Source: Musa acuminata AAA Group
Lineage: Eukaryota > Streptophyta > Magnoliopsida > Zingiberales > Musaceae
Assembly (NCBI RefSeq): GCF_036884655.1
Contig: NC_088345.1
Location: 26,453,501-26,517,500, forward strand
Length of the DNA: 64,000 bases
Direction of reading: 5' to 3'
The notes under the pieces are model-generated. The model saw only the letters and a list, made by a program, of their open reading frames with translations, was not told the origin of the DNA and did not search any database. Below, in pieces: positions 1 through 10,399 of the stretch. A program made the translations under genes and the position numbers. Within the stretch, counting starts at the first letter, position 1. Each line of letters begins with the position of its first letter.

Positions 1-508
1 TAGGGTTTTTGGGAAAAAGATAGTTTTGCCCTTGTGAATTTGAGAAATTCTAGTTTGTCTTTTGTCCAAATTATGAAAATATCCTTATAAATTCAAAAAT
101 TCCCTATATATCCCTGATTTCATAAAATACTAATTAATTAAAAAGTTTAGTTGATTATTATTTTTATCATTATCTAGTAGTCCTATATGATGATGATTAT
201 TTATACATGTGATGTATGATGTGTGGACGGATGATCATGGACCATGTGATGTGTGTACTTGTGATTATTATTATTGGGGTCTGCGAGCCTCCATTATATT
301 TCTCGTTTATTGTCGAGCCTGCGTGCCTATTATTAAGTTGTAATCACATGAAGAGGCGCAACGAGAGTATGGATGCGATAGCGGGACCCACGAGACGGAC
401 GATCGCGATGCAGGAAGATGCATCGAGATGTCGACAGAATCGACAAGGACGAGATGGACGATTACAGGGCATGGAGATGCACCATTGCACACATAGATCT
501 TGATGTGA

Positions 509-540
509 GTGATTAGGCCTACTGGCTTGGGCCTAATCAC
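509..540. repeat. Perfect 11-bp inverted repeat
   Basis: GTGATTAGGCC (509-519) is followed by a 10-base spacer and the exact reverse complement GGCCTAATCAC (530-540). It lies in the noncoding region upstream of the element A gag. Function is unknown; a transcript hairpin or terminator-like fold in the LTR is possible. Confidence 0.8.
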
Positions 541-774
541 ATTAGGTTGTGGTCCATGATCATCTAGTGTGATTGCTTATACACATACTAGAAATGTATA
601 TATATTTGCATGCGATGTAGATATATATTAAATATGTATATGTGTGACATGTCATATTAGGAGATCAAATCATAGAAACATCTCCTTCGATAATATTAAA
701 TCGGTAAATGTGAGGCAATTAGATTGACCCACGTGGCCTTCCATTGTTATAAGGAGGAACCGATTCCCGGTGTA

Positions 775-1131
775 GGTTGAGTTGGTCGAGTCCCTCGAGA
801 CTCACCTATATCACGATTCGCTATATTGCTTACGACATAGAGATGTCACCAGTGACCTGAGGACATGGTATGCTTGGTCGAGTCCCTTGAGGGTATATCA
901 TCAAATCAGACTCATCTGGTAACGAAGGTGTTGACTTAATCGAGCATCATGGTTGGTCGAGTCCCTCGAGACCATGGTGATTCGGAGGTCGAACAGGATG
1001 GGAATCACAAGGAGTTGTGATCGGCAAGAGTTGCCTACCTTTTAGGCTTAGTGTGATTGGTTGAGTCCCTCGAGGTTACACTAAGACGCTGATTGGATTC
1101 TAATCCCCACTAGAAGTCTACCGGAGACTTC
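775..1131 (+). repeat. Array of stem-loops, four with a shared apical loop
   Basis: Four copies of TTGGTCGAGTCCCTCGAG or a close variant occur near 783, 873, 953 and 1057. Each is flanked by different arms that pair: GGTTGAGT/ACTCACC, GGTATGC/GGTATATC (with G-U pairs), CATGGT/ACCATG, and CTTAGTGTGAT/GTTACACTAAG. Between and after them lie further small hairpins: GTCAC-CA-GTGAC (845-856), ATCACAA-GGAG-TTGTGAT (1004-1021), GGCAA-GAG-TTGCC (1023-1035), GGATT-CT-AATCC (1095-1106) and GAAGTCT-ACCGG-AGACTTC (1113-1131). The pairing is read directly from the sequence; a structural role in the leader RNA is inference. Confidence 0.75.
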
Positions 1132-1270
1132 CGTTTCACATGCTGAGGGTGTCGCGTGACTCGTTAGTAAAATAGTGGGAGCATATTAAGATAGAAGTCC
1201 ATATCTTGATAGTTTATTTCTTGTAAAATCTGCATGTTATTCATTTCTACTGCATCTTTATTTTTAAAAA

Positions 1271-2045
1271 ATGTCGCTTTCAAATCCCTTACGTGGCATA
1301 CTTGATGTCAACTGCCTCACTGGTCCAAATTATATGGATTGGCTCCGTAACTTGAGAATTGTTCTTACGGCGGAGAAAATCGTGTACGTCCTTGATACAG
1401 TGATGCCTACGCCCGAAGAAGGGGCAAGCGAGGATGAGATCGCTCGCTACGTGAAGTACATTGATGACTCCACTCTTGCTTAGTGCTATATGTTAGACTC
1501 TATGACTCCTGAGTTATAGAGACAATATGAAAAGGTGGATGCCAGATTCATTCTCCTACATGTCCGCAAATTGTTTGAGGTATAGGGAAGGACTCAACGA
1601 TATGAGATATCCAAGAGCCTCTTCCGCGCTCTAGGATGATTGAGGGGACACTGGTTCAGAACTATGTCCTAAAGATGATTGAGTGGATAGAGAAACTCAC
1701 AGGTCTAGGAATGGTCCTAAAGGATAACTTGTGTGTGGACATTGTGCTTTAATCCCTACCAGATTCCTTTTCACAGTTCATAATGAATTTTAATATGAAC
1801 AAGCTTGAGGTGACTCTCCCAAAGCTCCTCAATATGTTGAGGGAGGTAGAGAGTACTATTAAGAAAGAGAAGTCAGTTCTCTACACTAGTGAGACCAGAA
1901 AGAAAAGGAAAGCAGAAAGGTCCCTTAAGAAGGGAAAGGACAAGGGCAGACTAGGTAAAGCAAAGGTTGCTAAGAAAGACCTAGCAAAGGACAAAGGCTA
2001 ATGCTTCCACTATGGCAATGATGGGCACTAGAAGAGGAACTGTAA
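1271..2045 (+). pseudogene. Element A gag (Ty1/copia), decayed
   Basis: This would be the capsid protein of a Ty1/copia element. The ATG at 1271 opens a 70-residue stretch with the copia gag N-terminus (NPLRGILDVN, then a GPNYMDWLRNL motif), which ends at a stop at 1481-1483. Further gag-like sequence continues in shifted frames with several stops. A lysine-rich basic stretch lies at 1860-2000. A damaged zinc knuckle (C-x2-lost Cys-x4-H-x4-C; CFHYGNDGH with Tyr in place of the second Cys, then NC) follows at about 2001-2045. The gag type differs from the Sirevirus gags elsewhere in the window. It cannot make a full protein. The lineage within copia is not assigned. Confidence 0.8.
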
Positions 2046-2099
2046 AGAGTACCTTGTAGAAAGGGTGAAACACAAGCTTAATGAAGCTTCAGGTACATT

Positions 2100-3486
2100 G
2101 ATGATCAGTTTCCATTTGTCAAACTCTTATGATAACACATGGGTATTGGATACCAGTAGTGCTTATCATATATGTAATTCGTTGTAGGTTCTAGCAAGAC
2201 TTAGGAGACTAGAGAGAGGCGAGATGGACCTCAAGATGGGTAATGGAGCAAAAGTTACTGTAGTAGCTGTTGGCGAGGTCGCCCTACATCTGCTTGGTAG
2301 AGCTTTTATTGCATTAGATGCATGTTATTTTGTTCTTTCTATTATCAAAAACATTATCTCCATTTCATGTTTGACAGTTAGTGGATATAAATTAGTTTTT
2401 GAGAACAATGGTTGTTCGATATTATTAGATGATAAGATCATCATGAAAGGAACATTGCATAATGGTTTATTTATGTTAGACACTGCTCCACATATCATGA
2501 ATGTAAATGTGTCCATGAGGAAACGAGATAAGATGAACAATGCATACTTGTGGCATTGTAGGCTAGGTCACATCTATGAAAGAAGGATTCAAAAGTTGCT
2601 AAATGATGGATATCTAGATCCATTTGACTATATGTCATATGCAACTTGCAAGCCTTGCCTTCGTGGAAAACTGACCAACTCTCCATTTAGTGGAATTGGA
2701 GAGAGAGCCACTGAGCTGTTGGAACTTATACATAGTGATGTATGTGGACCCATGTCAACTCATGCCATTGGTGGATACTCCTCCTTCATTACCTTTACTG
2801 ATGATTTCTCAAGGTATGGATATGTGTACTTAATGAAGTACAAGTCCGAGGCCTTTGAGAAATTCAGAGAGTATAAGAATGAGGTGGAGAACCAGACTGG
2901 AAAGAGTATCAAAACTCTTCGATCAGATCGAGGAGGTGAGTACTTAAGTACAAAGTTTACTCAGTTCCTCAAGGACTATGAGATATTATCCCAATGGACA
3001 CCTCCTTATACACCTCAGCTCAATGGTGTCTCTGAAAGGAGAAATCGTACGCTATTAGACATGATATGGTCCATGATGAGTTTCGCTAACCTACCCATCT
3101 CATTCTGGGGATATACCCTAGAAACCGTAGCTTACCTTCTGAATAGAGTTCCAACTAAGTTGGTAGTGTCTACACCATATGGGATATGGAAAGGGAAGAA
3201 GTCTAATATTAAGATTGTTAAGATTTGGGGCTGCCCTACCCACGTTAAAAGACATAACCCCAATAAGTTAGAATCAAGGACAGAGCGATGCAAATTTGTA
3301 GGATACCCCAAGAAAACTTGTAGGTATTATTTCTATCATCTCGAGGACCAAAAGGTCTTTGTAGCTAAGAGAGCAGTGTTCCTTGAGAAGGAACATATTC
3401 TTGGCAGAGATAGTGAGAGAATGATAGAGTTGAGCGAGGTTGGAGAACCAAGCTCAAGCACCACTCTACAGCCCGAGTCTGTTTAG
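2100..3486 (+). pseudogene. Element A protease-integrase region of pol
   Basis: The protease region starts near 2140 with WVLDTSSAYH, where the usual D-S/T-G has become DTS. An open stretch from 2224 to 3486 (420 codons) covers the GAG-pre-integrase zinc finger (LWHCRLGH near 2550, then CKPCLRGK near 2645) and the integrase catalytic core. In the core the DDE residues are visible: HSDVCGP (about 2735), SDRGGEY (about 2925), and the glutamate in NGVSERRNR (about 3025). The post-integrase region typical of copia follows, ending at a TAG (3484-3486) before RT. The open length suggests decay is partial. It is still a pseudogene, because gag is broken and RT is cut off downstream. Confidence 0.85.
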
Positions 3487-3860
3487 ATACCTAATACACA
3501 AGTTTCAACTTTACGTAGGTCTGATAGAGTATCCCATCCTCCTGAGAGATATGTGGGACATATTAGAGGAGAGGATATTGAGGATATTGATCCTCAGACC
3601 TACGAGGAAACTATTATGAGTGGATTCTGAGATGGATTCTATGTACTCCAACAAGGTTTGGAACCTAGTTGATGTGCCCGAAGGTATTGCACCTATCGGT
3701 TGCAAATGGATCTTTAAGAAAAAGATCGGAGTAGATGGAAAGGTAGAGACCTATAAAGCAAGGCTAGTGGCTAAGGGGTATCGTCGAAGGTAAGGTGCTG
3801 AATACAACGAAACCTTCTCACCCATAGCAATGCTGAAATCCATCATAATTCTATTGGCTA
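3487..3860 (+). pseudogene. Element A reverse transcriptase fragment, truncated
   Basis: Translated in mixed frames, this stretch shows the start of a copia RT domain. VWNLVDVPEGIAPIGCKWIF is followed by KKKIGVDGKVETYKARLVAK and then a NETFSPIAMLKS-like motif near 3810. Frames are disrupted by stops and at least one indel. Homology stops abruptly near 3860, before the YVDD catalytic box. The sequence to the right is minus-strand Sirevirus, so the rest of element A was lost by deletion or by replacement at this junction. No 3' LTR for element A is in the window. Confidence 0.8.
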
Positions 3861-3861
3861 G

Positions 3862-4284
3862 CAAGAATCATTTTATCAAATCCATTTCTCAAAAAATATT
3901 TTTCACATGATAAGTGTTTGAGAGATATTTTTGCTAGTTGATTCCATATGTCAAAAATCAATGATGAGAATCAAACTCGATATGACATATGCTTATTAAG
4001 TTCGAAAAATGATAATGTATCGAGAAAATTCGATTGTTAGGATACCACTAGTTAAGAGAATCCGAAAATAAAATTAACACTTTCATGCATTCGGAGAAGA
4101 TTATACTATAGATTTTCAAATACAATCATGAAGACAAAACATGCTCATTGTTATGGAAATTTTTGTATCAAAAAAATATAATTTCCAACATGTAATTTTA
4201 GGCATGTAATGACAATCAAGTGATTTGATCATTCAATCAATAAAGTCTGAAAAATGATTTTAACAAGTTTATGCATTCGGACAC
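3862..4284 (-). repeat. Sirevirus 3' untranslated remnant
   Basis: This AT-rich noncoding stretch matches the region after the pol stop in element E in layout and in short blocks (the text around 4205-4260 resembles 22420-22470). No polypurine tract or LTR follows at its left end, so the 3' end of this minus-strand element is missing. Confidence 0.55.
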
Positions 4285-4372
4285 ATTAACATTCATAATT
4301 CTCTTCTTATGAAATCAAATTGTTCTTCACTTAGAGGTTTTATAAAAATATCAACTAGTTGATGTTTAGTAT
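4285..4372 (-). pseudogene. C-terminal fragment of a Sirevirus pol (RNase H end)
   Basis: Read on the minus strand, this is the last 29 or so residues of a Sirevirus polyprotein, including the [18 protein letters not shown] motif that also ends the pol of elements D, E, G and K. It lies in the same orientation as the gag/LTR remnant at 6605-9147 and may be the other end of the same element, with most of pol lost between them. That link is inference, because the plant-transposon-domain ORF sits between the two pieces. No catalytic residues are included. Confidence 0.7.
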
Positions 4373-4640
4373 TATGGCAATATAATGACACATTAATATC
4401 ATGGCAATACAATAACATCATGGTAATATCATGACACATTAACATCATGGAAATGACACATCAATTTCATGGCTATATTACTTTCTCAAATCATATTTAT
4501 CATGGAAACCAAGACACAAAGTTTTCAAAGTAGGTATCATAGAAACATTTAATTTCAACGTGAAATTTGACAATGAGTAACGAGATTAAGCAACGTAACC
4601 ATATCAAAGATTAGTAGTCATCAAGGCATTGTGATCAAGG
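4373..4640. repeat. Degenerate AT-rich short tandem repeats
   Basis: Blocks of the type ATCATGGCAATA and ATGACACATTAACATCATGG recur several times between about 4373 and 4510, with drifting period. The remainder to 4640 is AT-rich and shows no gene. Confidence 0.5.
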
Positions 4641-4710
4641 TGAGTAACATAAAGAGTTTACAACAACGTAATGGTTACAAGAAGAGGTGATTGTGTCCAC
4701 ATATACAAGC

Positions 4711-5220
4711 TTATTCAGGAGGTGGAAAATTAAAATGTCTAAATAAAAAGTCAAATTGTTGATGAATTTGTTGCAGCTCAGATAGGATTTGATCTTGTTG
4801 ATGTTCAAGCCGATCTTGTCTTTGTTTAAATCGGTCCATCCGAATCCCAATGTCTTCGATAGATGATGCAGGAGTTTGCTCAAATGGATGTGTTTCCTCA
4901 AAGGGACAGATCGGAGGAGATTGAGTACCCCTAAAGATTGGTGTTTTGGGTTCTGGTTCAGGTTGAAGAGGATAGGTTCTTTTAGGCATTCTAACCCAAT
5001 TACCATTTCTATAAAAACATCTCAATCGGTGAAGTATATTTTTATTTATTATGCTAAACCTATCTACTTTCATCACTTCTTCGTCGGGTGGTATTGGAAT
5101 ATCATAGGCTTTAAGTATTCTAGTGATTATACCACCATATGGAAGCATCATGTCTTTCTTAGATAGTTCTATCATGTTTTGTTGGATAAGGTAACCAAAA
5201 CAGATGTTATGTCCTTTCAT
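4711..5220 (-). pseudogene. Captured plant transposon-domain ORF, C-terminal half
   Basis: This 169-codon minus-strand ORF continues the protein that begins at 5824. It starts with a KGHNICFGYLI segment and then MMLPYGGIITRILKAYDIP, the LPYG-x2-ITRI signature that I associate with the putative plant transposon protein domain (PF20167 type). After that comes a proline-rich linker with PLQPEPEPK, and a C-terminal Gln-rich heptad-like stretch (roughly residues 125-160, DRLEHQQDQILSEL) that probably forms a coiled coil. Biochemical function is unknown. It lies in a different frame from the upstream half, so the gene is broken. Such ORFs are usually carried by plant retroelements and their derivatives. 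Coding-like composition argues against a chance ORF. Confidence 0.65.
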
Positions 5221-5227
5221 GATCCAA

Positions 5228-5824
5228 TCAATACATGGTTCCTAATTCCATTTGACTTACTTCATCATTATGGTATTGTTTAGGGAGAATGATGCTAGTT
5301 ATGATATGATGAAGTACCTTAGTGTTTAGTGGTAGTAGTTGTTCATAGCTTTTAGGAACTATCATTAAGTTGGGATTACCAAAAATTGTTTCTAAGGCTT
5401 CAACATATGTTATCCCAACTGTTTCATTATCCCATGATCCTCTAAAATAAAGACCTCTATTTTTTACGGGAATGTCTATCATGTCCCAAATGAATCTATC
5501 CATAATGGAGATGTGTTGTCCTAAGAGATAGGTAGACACTCTTTCTTTTTCATCTACTTGTAGATTGTTGTAAAACAATCTAACAAGTCTTAGATAGATG
5601 GGTTCACTAATTTGTAAAATTGAGAGTAGATCTAAGTTTGTAAACCATTGGATTGTCTCTAAGTCTCTTAGTTCATCTAGATCTACATGTTTTCCCTTAT
5701 TGACACTTTTAAATTCGAAGGAAGAAAAATTTTCAGTATGATATTTTGAATCAAAAAGGGTAAGATCAAAGTCTTCTTCTAATCTCCTATTCTCTTTGTT
5801 CTTGGAGGATCTTCTAGAGCCCAT
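5228..5824 (-). pseudogene. Captured plant transposon-domain ORF, N-terminal half
   Basis: This 198-codon minus-strand ORF has its ATG at 5822-5824. The N-terminus is basic (MGSRRSSKNKENRR) and could be a nuclear-targeting tail. The body has the layout of the PF20167-type putative plant transposon domain: SEPIYLRLVRLFYNNL, a GQHISIMDRFIWD segment, and then LNTKVLHHIITSIILPK. The ORF stops at 5228-5230. The next ORF, starting at 5220, carries the direct continuation. A small duplication of about 4 bases (TGATTGGAT context) at 5222-5234 explains the shift. No catalytic motif is recognised. A patch of the same GC-rich palindromes found in Sirevirus LTRs lies 220 bases upstream. Confidence 0.65.
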
Positions 5825-6604
5825 AACTACAACTATTTAAGAAGATAGTAATGAGCAAGAGTAAACGACTCAAAAATAGAATTTAAAGGCTTCTTAGAGA
5901 ATACCTTAAGTGAGATCCTTAAGAGAAGGAGAGATTGCTGATCTTTTGCTTTGAAATGAGGAGTATTTAGGATGCTAAGATGGGAGAAAAGGAGGTGGAG
6001 AAGCTTTGGTGGTGTAAAGAGGGGAAGGGAGTGAGTTGGGGTCGGTTCCACCGCCAGCCCTAGCTCGGTTTAAAAGGGGGCAAGATTGCGTGCGGTTGCA
6101 CCGCTGGCTGGGGCAGTGCAACCGCTTGCAACCCGTGACAACCGGCGGTGCCACTGCCTATAGGCGGTGAGCACTTGTTTGGGGGTTGTATGGGCTGATT
6201 TGGATGTTTTCAACTTGAGGAGAGTTTTCATTTGTGGAGCAATCAAATTTACTTTCGTAATTACGTAAGAGTTTCTATTTCAAGACGAGAAATTTCGTAT
6301 GTTCAAGATAGATCTTGTGACGCACATATTCTACTTTAAATGTCATACACAATTTTAGACATGTTCATGACTTATTATCCAAGTTAGTAAGCTTCGAACG
6401 TTTATGACAAACTTTGCTTGCAAGACGTAGGTTCATGATATAGTTGGATCCGAAGGTAAAGAAGAAATCAATTCGATTAGTTCAGAAATCCGGAGGGTAT
6501 GTGAAGGGAGAATTATGAGTTTCAAAATCTGAGGGATTAAACAAGATTATATTAGTATCACTTTGCAATATTAATTTTCTAATCCTCTTTTTACTATTTA
6601 GGCT
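5825..6604. other. Noncoding; GC-palindrome patch at 6040-6170, remainder unassigned
   Basis: From 6040 to 6170 the sequence holds several GGTTGCACCGC, GTGCAACCGC and CGGCGGTGCC blocks like those upstream of the TATA box in the Sirevirus LTRs. It is probably an LTR fragment lying upstream of the ORF at 5824 on the minus strand. I cannot assign 6171-6604 to any element; it has no convincing ORF. Confidence 0.5.
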
Positions 6605-7499
6605 AGAGAGCATTACGTGTTCTTTTGGATCTCAAGTCATGAATATCGAGTACCCAAAATACAAGATATTATCTCTTGCTCCTAGCTTTTGATGGTGTAT
6701 ATTTCTATAAGAAGGGGTGATTTTTAGGTACCCATTTACTTTTGGGTGCCTCAAAAACTGATCTACATTGTTTATCATGTTGCATAGGGTTTATCATGGT
6801 TCCTTTAGGAACGAAAATTAATTTGTTCGGACTAATTTTCTTGAATGGACACTGATGCATTTTGTGTCCATGTTTGTAACAAAAGTTACATTTGCTTTGG
6901 TGTCGAACATGTAGGATGGGGCCTTCAAGAGGGAAGTTGTTTAAATCTTTAGCCTCTTAAATAACAATGACTTTAGGGTCCCAACTCTTAGGAAAAGATC
7001 TTAGAATCTTATTTACGAGCTCAAAATCCAAAAAACTTTTAACGAGTCCTTTTAGACCATTGACGACATCCGTGAAACGGGTGTATATATCGCCAATAGT
7101 CTTGCTCGGTTTCATTCAGAAAAGTTCAAAAGAATGTATCAAAAGATTGATTTTTGACTCTTTCACTCTACTTATGCCTTCGTGAGTCACTTCGAGTGTA
7201 TGCCAAATATCAAACGTGGTTTCACAAACCGAAACACGATTGAACTCATTTTTATCAAGCGCACAAAATAAGGCATTCATAACCTTTGCATTAAGAGCGA
7301 AAGCCTTCTTCTCCAATTCATTCCAATCGATCATTGGAAGAGAAGACTTCGAAAATCCATTTTCGACAAGATTCTAAAGTTCAAAATCCATTGAAATAAG
7401 AAAGATCCTCATTCGGGTCTTCCAATAGGTGTAGTCCGTCCCATTGAACATGGGTGGATGTCTAATATAGTGACCCTCTTGGTTTCCGGCGTATGCCAT
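6605..7499 (-). pseudogene. Element B gag remnant with gag/protease junction
   Basis: Minus-strand gag starts at the ATG at 7497-7499, about 35 bases after a primer-site-like sequence. The N-terminal UBN2-type domain reads through SSLPMIDWNELEKKAFALNA and ALFCALDKNEFNRV with a few stops. Homology jumps near 6930 from the FPLE motif to GPILHVRHQSKCNFC. An internal deletion has therefore removed the first zinc knuckle and the coiled-coil part. The second knuckle and the PKSKWVPKNHPFL end remain. They are followed by an in-frame TAG (6705-6707) and then ARSKR, the start of the protease segment, which decays by 6605. The TAG sits at the same position as in elements E and K. Confidence 0.8.
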
Positions 7500-7533
7500 C
7501 TCTCTTGGGTTTTAATCCGTTTGAGAGTAATCC

Positions 7534-7549
7534 TCGCTTTGATACCAAT
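7534..7549 (-). promoter_or_regulatory. Element B primer-binding site
   Basis: On the minus strand this reads ATTGGTATCAAAGCGA, adjacent to the LTR end. It matches the initiator tRNA-Met primer site TTGGTATCAGAGC with one change (G to A), a change also seen in element D. Confidence 0.75.
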
Positions 7550-9147
7550 TGTTAGGATCAAGAGCACTAAGAGGGGGGGGGGGGTTAATTAGTGCAGTAG
7601 AAAACTTTCGACGATTAAAACTGCATTCGTACATTGAAATCCGATTCCAAAGTAAAAGTCGTTTTGTGCAGATAATAATTTGAAAGCTTATGAAAACATA
7701 TTTGAAGTAAAGTAAGGAAGGCAGTTTGCAGTTAAGATAGAAATCAGAATTAAGCGCAAATTGAAATATGATGTTCGTACGATAAAATCGATTTTTATCT
7801 TGACGCCGATTCAGAAAATACTTAACTATGAAACACGTTCGTAAATGAGCAGAATGCAGTAAGCTATTGAGGAGGTTTGTAGTAAAGATAAGATGCTCAA
7901 AGTAAATGCAAATTGAGATTTAGAGTGGTTCAATCAATTTTGACCTACATCCACTTTTGGCTTCCTCCACTAAAGAGGTCATCAATGTCCACTAGAGGCC
8001 TTCCTTTAATAGGCGAAGGCCAACCACCCTTTTACAATTCACTCCTTTTGATGGGCTTAGGAGACAACCCTTACAAACTTTTCTCTCCTCTCTTGAAAGA
8101 TCAAAACTTAGCAAAAGAGGGAGGAGAACTTCTAGCCTTTACAACACTTTTGAGTTCTAAAAATCACAGGGTAAGATTGGATTTTCAGTACCCTTTCATG
8201 TAGGAAAGGGTGGGGTATATATAGGCCCTAAACTAGTTTGAATTTGGAGCTCAAAAATGTCTTTTCTCGGATTGTCGAGGTCCTGGCGGTACCACCTCCT
8301 GACTGGGGCGGTACAACCGCCTGGTAGCTCGGAGACTGAGCCTCTGGGCGGTGCCACCGCTTGACAATGGTGGTTGCATCACCTAGTCTCGGTTGCATCA
8401 CCTAGTCTCGCTCGGAGACTGAGCCCTGGCAGTGCCACTACTTGACTAGGGCGGTTACACCGCTTGGTAGAGCTCGGAGACCGAGCTCAAGCGATTCCAC
8501 CGCCCGTTAGGGGCGGTTGCACCGCCCAATCTCGCTCGAAGACTGAGCCTAGGCGGTGCCACCGCTTGCCTGGGGCGGTTGCACCACCCAGCTCTCCTGG
8601 GAAACCCTCTCCTGGGCGGTGCCACCGTGACCCTGGCGGTGCCACCGCCTAGCAGGAATTCTAGTCCGAATGGGTTAATCCATTCGGACCAATTTAGGTC
8701 TGTCAATGGCCCAATTGCCTCTAGATTAAGTTAATGGGATCACCTCCCATTCCTAACTTAATCTACATGCTAACTACGACATTTCTTAAGACATTTACTA
8801 CAACTTGCTTCGGTGTGTCAATTGCTTCTTTCGGCGAGCTTCCGGCGAACTTTCGGCAAACATCCGATGAACCTTCGGCGATGCTCCGATGAAATTCACT
8901 TGGCGAGTTCCGACGAGCTTCTTTTGGCAAGCTCCTGGACTTCTCGGATTTGTTCCCGTAGAACCTCCGATGACCGTCCGGACTTCCGTCGAACTCTCGA
9001 ACTCCCAACGTGATCATAGTCTTGACTCCAACGCAACTCTTACTGCATGTCTTACTTTCATCATAGTTAATCCTGCACACTTATCTCAACATATGGATTA
9101 GATAACAAATGATAATTGACTTCATCATCAAAATATGAGATTTAACA
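7550..9147 (-). repeat. Element B 5' LTR (Sirevirus, 1598 bp)
   Basis: Read on the minus strand, it begins TGTTAAATCTC and ends CCTAACA, next to the primer site. In order it holds the CCGGAA-rich region (8780-9010), the GC palindrome array (8280-8660), a TATA motif (near 8213-8226), the two-tier leader hairpin (7924-7955) and the C-loop hairpin near the LTR end. The C run is 12 long here (7573-7584), the longest in the window. No partner LTR remains, so no target duplication can be tested. Confidence 0.85.
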
Positions 9148-9224
9148 CTAATTTACTCATGAAATATATTATTGGAAAGATATTTCAATGTAGTTTCAGA
9201 TAAAATAATTTCATACAAATTGAA

Positions 9225-9610
9225 GTTTCCAACCGAGAATTATAAATAATTTGGTAACCAAAGATCAAAGAACAAATCTTTATTTTGCAGAATTTATAGG
9301 ATCGAATTCAATAGAAAATTGGGCAGAAATTTGGACTCTAAATCTTTCGGTATCAAAAGAAAGATCTACGAGTCTAGTTTCTAATTAAATAACTTTTGAA
9401 TAAATCAGAGTTTCCAACAGGTACTTATAGGCAGTTTAGTATCAAAATGTCAGAAGCTACAATCCCTATTTTGCAAAATCCATAGGGTCAACTAAAATAG
9501 AAGTTTGGGCTGGCAAACTTACTCCAAATCCTTCATATAAGTATTAAAGGAAAGGTTTACGAGTTTATATTTAGATCAAATTAGTTTTACCAAAATTAAA
9601 AATATGTGTA
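9225..9610. repeat. Diverged tandem duplication of about 190 bp
   Basis: Two successive blocks (about 9225-9415 and 9416-9610) share the same order of short motifs: GAGTTTCCAAC, TATTTTGCA, ATAGG-TC-A, GGGC, ACTC-AAATC-TTC, AAAGG/GATCTACGAGT, and ATTAAATA/ATCAAATTA. They are well diverged. No coding content is seen, and this may be part of an old LTR. Nothing else is recognised between 9148 and 9980. Confidence 0.45.
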
Positions 9611-9979
9611 GGGATTTATAGTTAAAATAATGTGGAAGGGTCGGAATCTCAAAAATTTTCAAGATTCAAATAGTTATGTCTAAAAAAGAGATGTATTAAT
9701 TACAATGCTAGAACAATTCAAAGTTTTCATATTTAAGAAAAAAGCAAAGATGGAATTGCAGTAGAAAAGATCGAAACACATGAAATAGGAAGGATCAGAA
9801 CATTTGCCTTTCGAAGGTTTTGTTCCAAAATTCCGAAGAAGGTGTAAGCCCAAATCCTTCTTCTACTTTTCCTCAGTGTCCTCTCCCTGTTTCGTTTTCT
9901 ACATCTGTCTGCTTTTTTCCTCCACAATTGTAGCTCATGTAGTACATAGAGGCATAGTCACATATTCTCCCTTACTCTC

Positions 9980-10300
9980 ATTCTTTTGTTTTTTTCTTTT
10001 CCAAACGCAGCTGTCATAACCACCGCCATTGCCACTGCCACAATAGCAACCGCAGCCACGACCACAGCTGTTCTCACAACCGCAGCCCCTTCCACTATAC
10101 TATTTTCTTCCTCCTCTTCTTTCATAAATGCAGCTGCTGTAGTCGCAGCCACAACCGCCGTAGCCGCAACCATGGCCATAGCCCCTTTTTTCCCCCCTTC
10201 CTTTCTTTCTCTTTCCCAAACGCAACTACTGCTGCCACAACTACTGCAGCCACCGCTGCTACCACCACTATCGCCGCAGCCATAGCAGTTGGGCTGACAA
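9980..10300. repeat. CT-rich and GCN low-complexity tract
   Basis: Runs of pyrimidine-rich sequence alternate with GCA/GCC/ACC triplets, giving alanine- and threonine-rich translations on the plus strand with no domain. It looks like low-complexity DNA in or near the 5' LTR of element C, not a gene. Confidence 0.6.
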
Positions 10301-10399
10301 CCCATAGGTTCAGCCTAAGGTGGGCTTTAACAGCCCACAGCCCACCCCCCTTTCTCTAAACCCTAGATCCAAATTAATGGGGGTGTGGTGGCTGCGTTT

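Larger units (their letters stand above)
1..1270 (+). repeat. 5' noncoding part of copia element A (LTR and/or leader)
   Basis: No coding signal is present before the gag start at 1271. The stretch lies directly upstream of a copia gag in the same orientation, so it is probably the LTR and untranslated leader of element A. No second copy exists in the window, so the LTR ends cannot be placed, and I found no clear tRNA-iMet primer site. It carries an 11-bp perfect hairpin at 509-540 and a dense run of inverted repeats at 775-1131. The first 300 bases are AT-rich with nothing else recognisable. Confidence 0.5.

Noticed and set aside
216..540. Overlapping small ORFs upstream of element A gag
   Set aside because: No homology or motif recognised, and they lie in a hairpin-rich probable LTR/leader.
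9958..10305. Alanine/threonine-rich ORF and its antisense Cys/Ser/Gly-rich ORF
   Set aside because: Low-complexity GCN and CT-rich DNA with no recognisable domain and no conservation that can be tested here.
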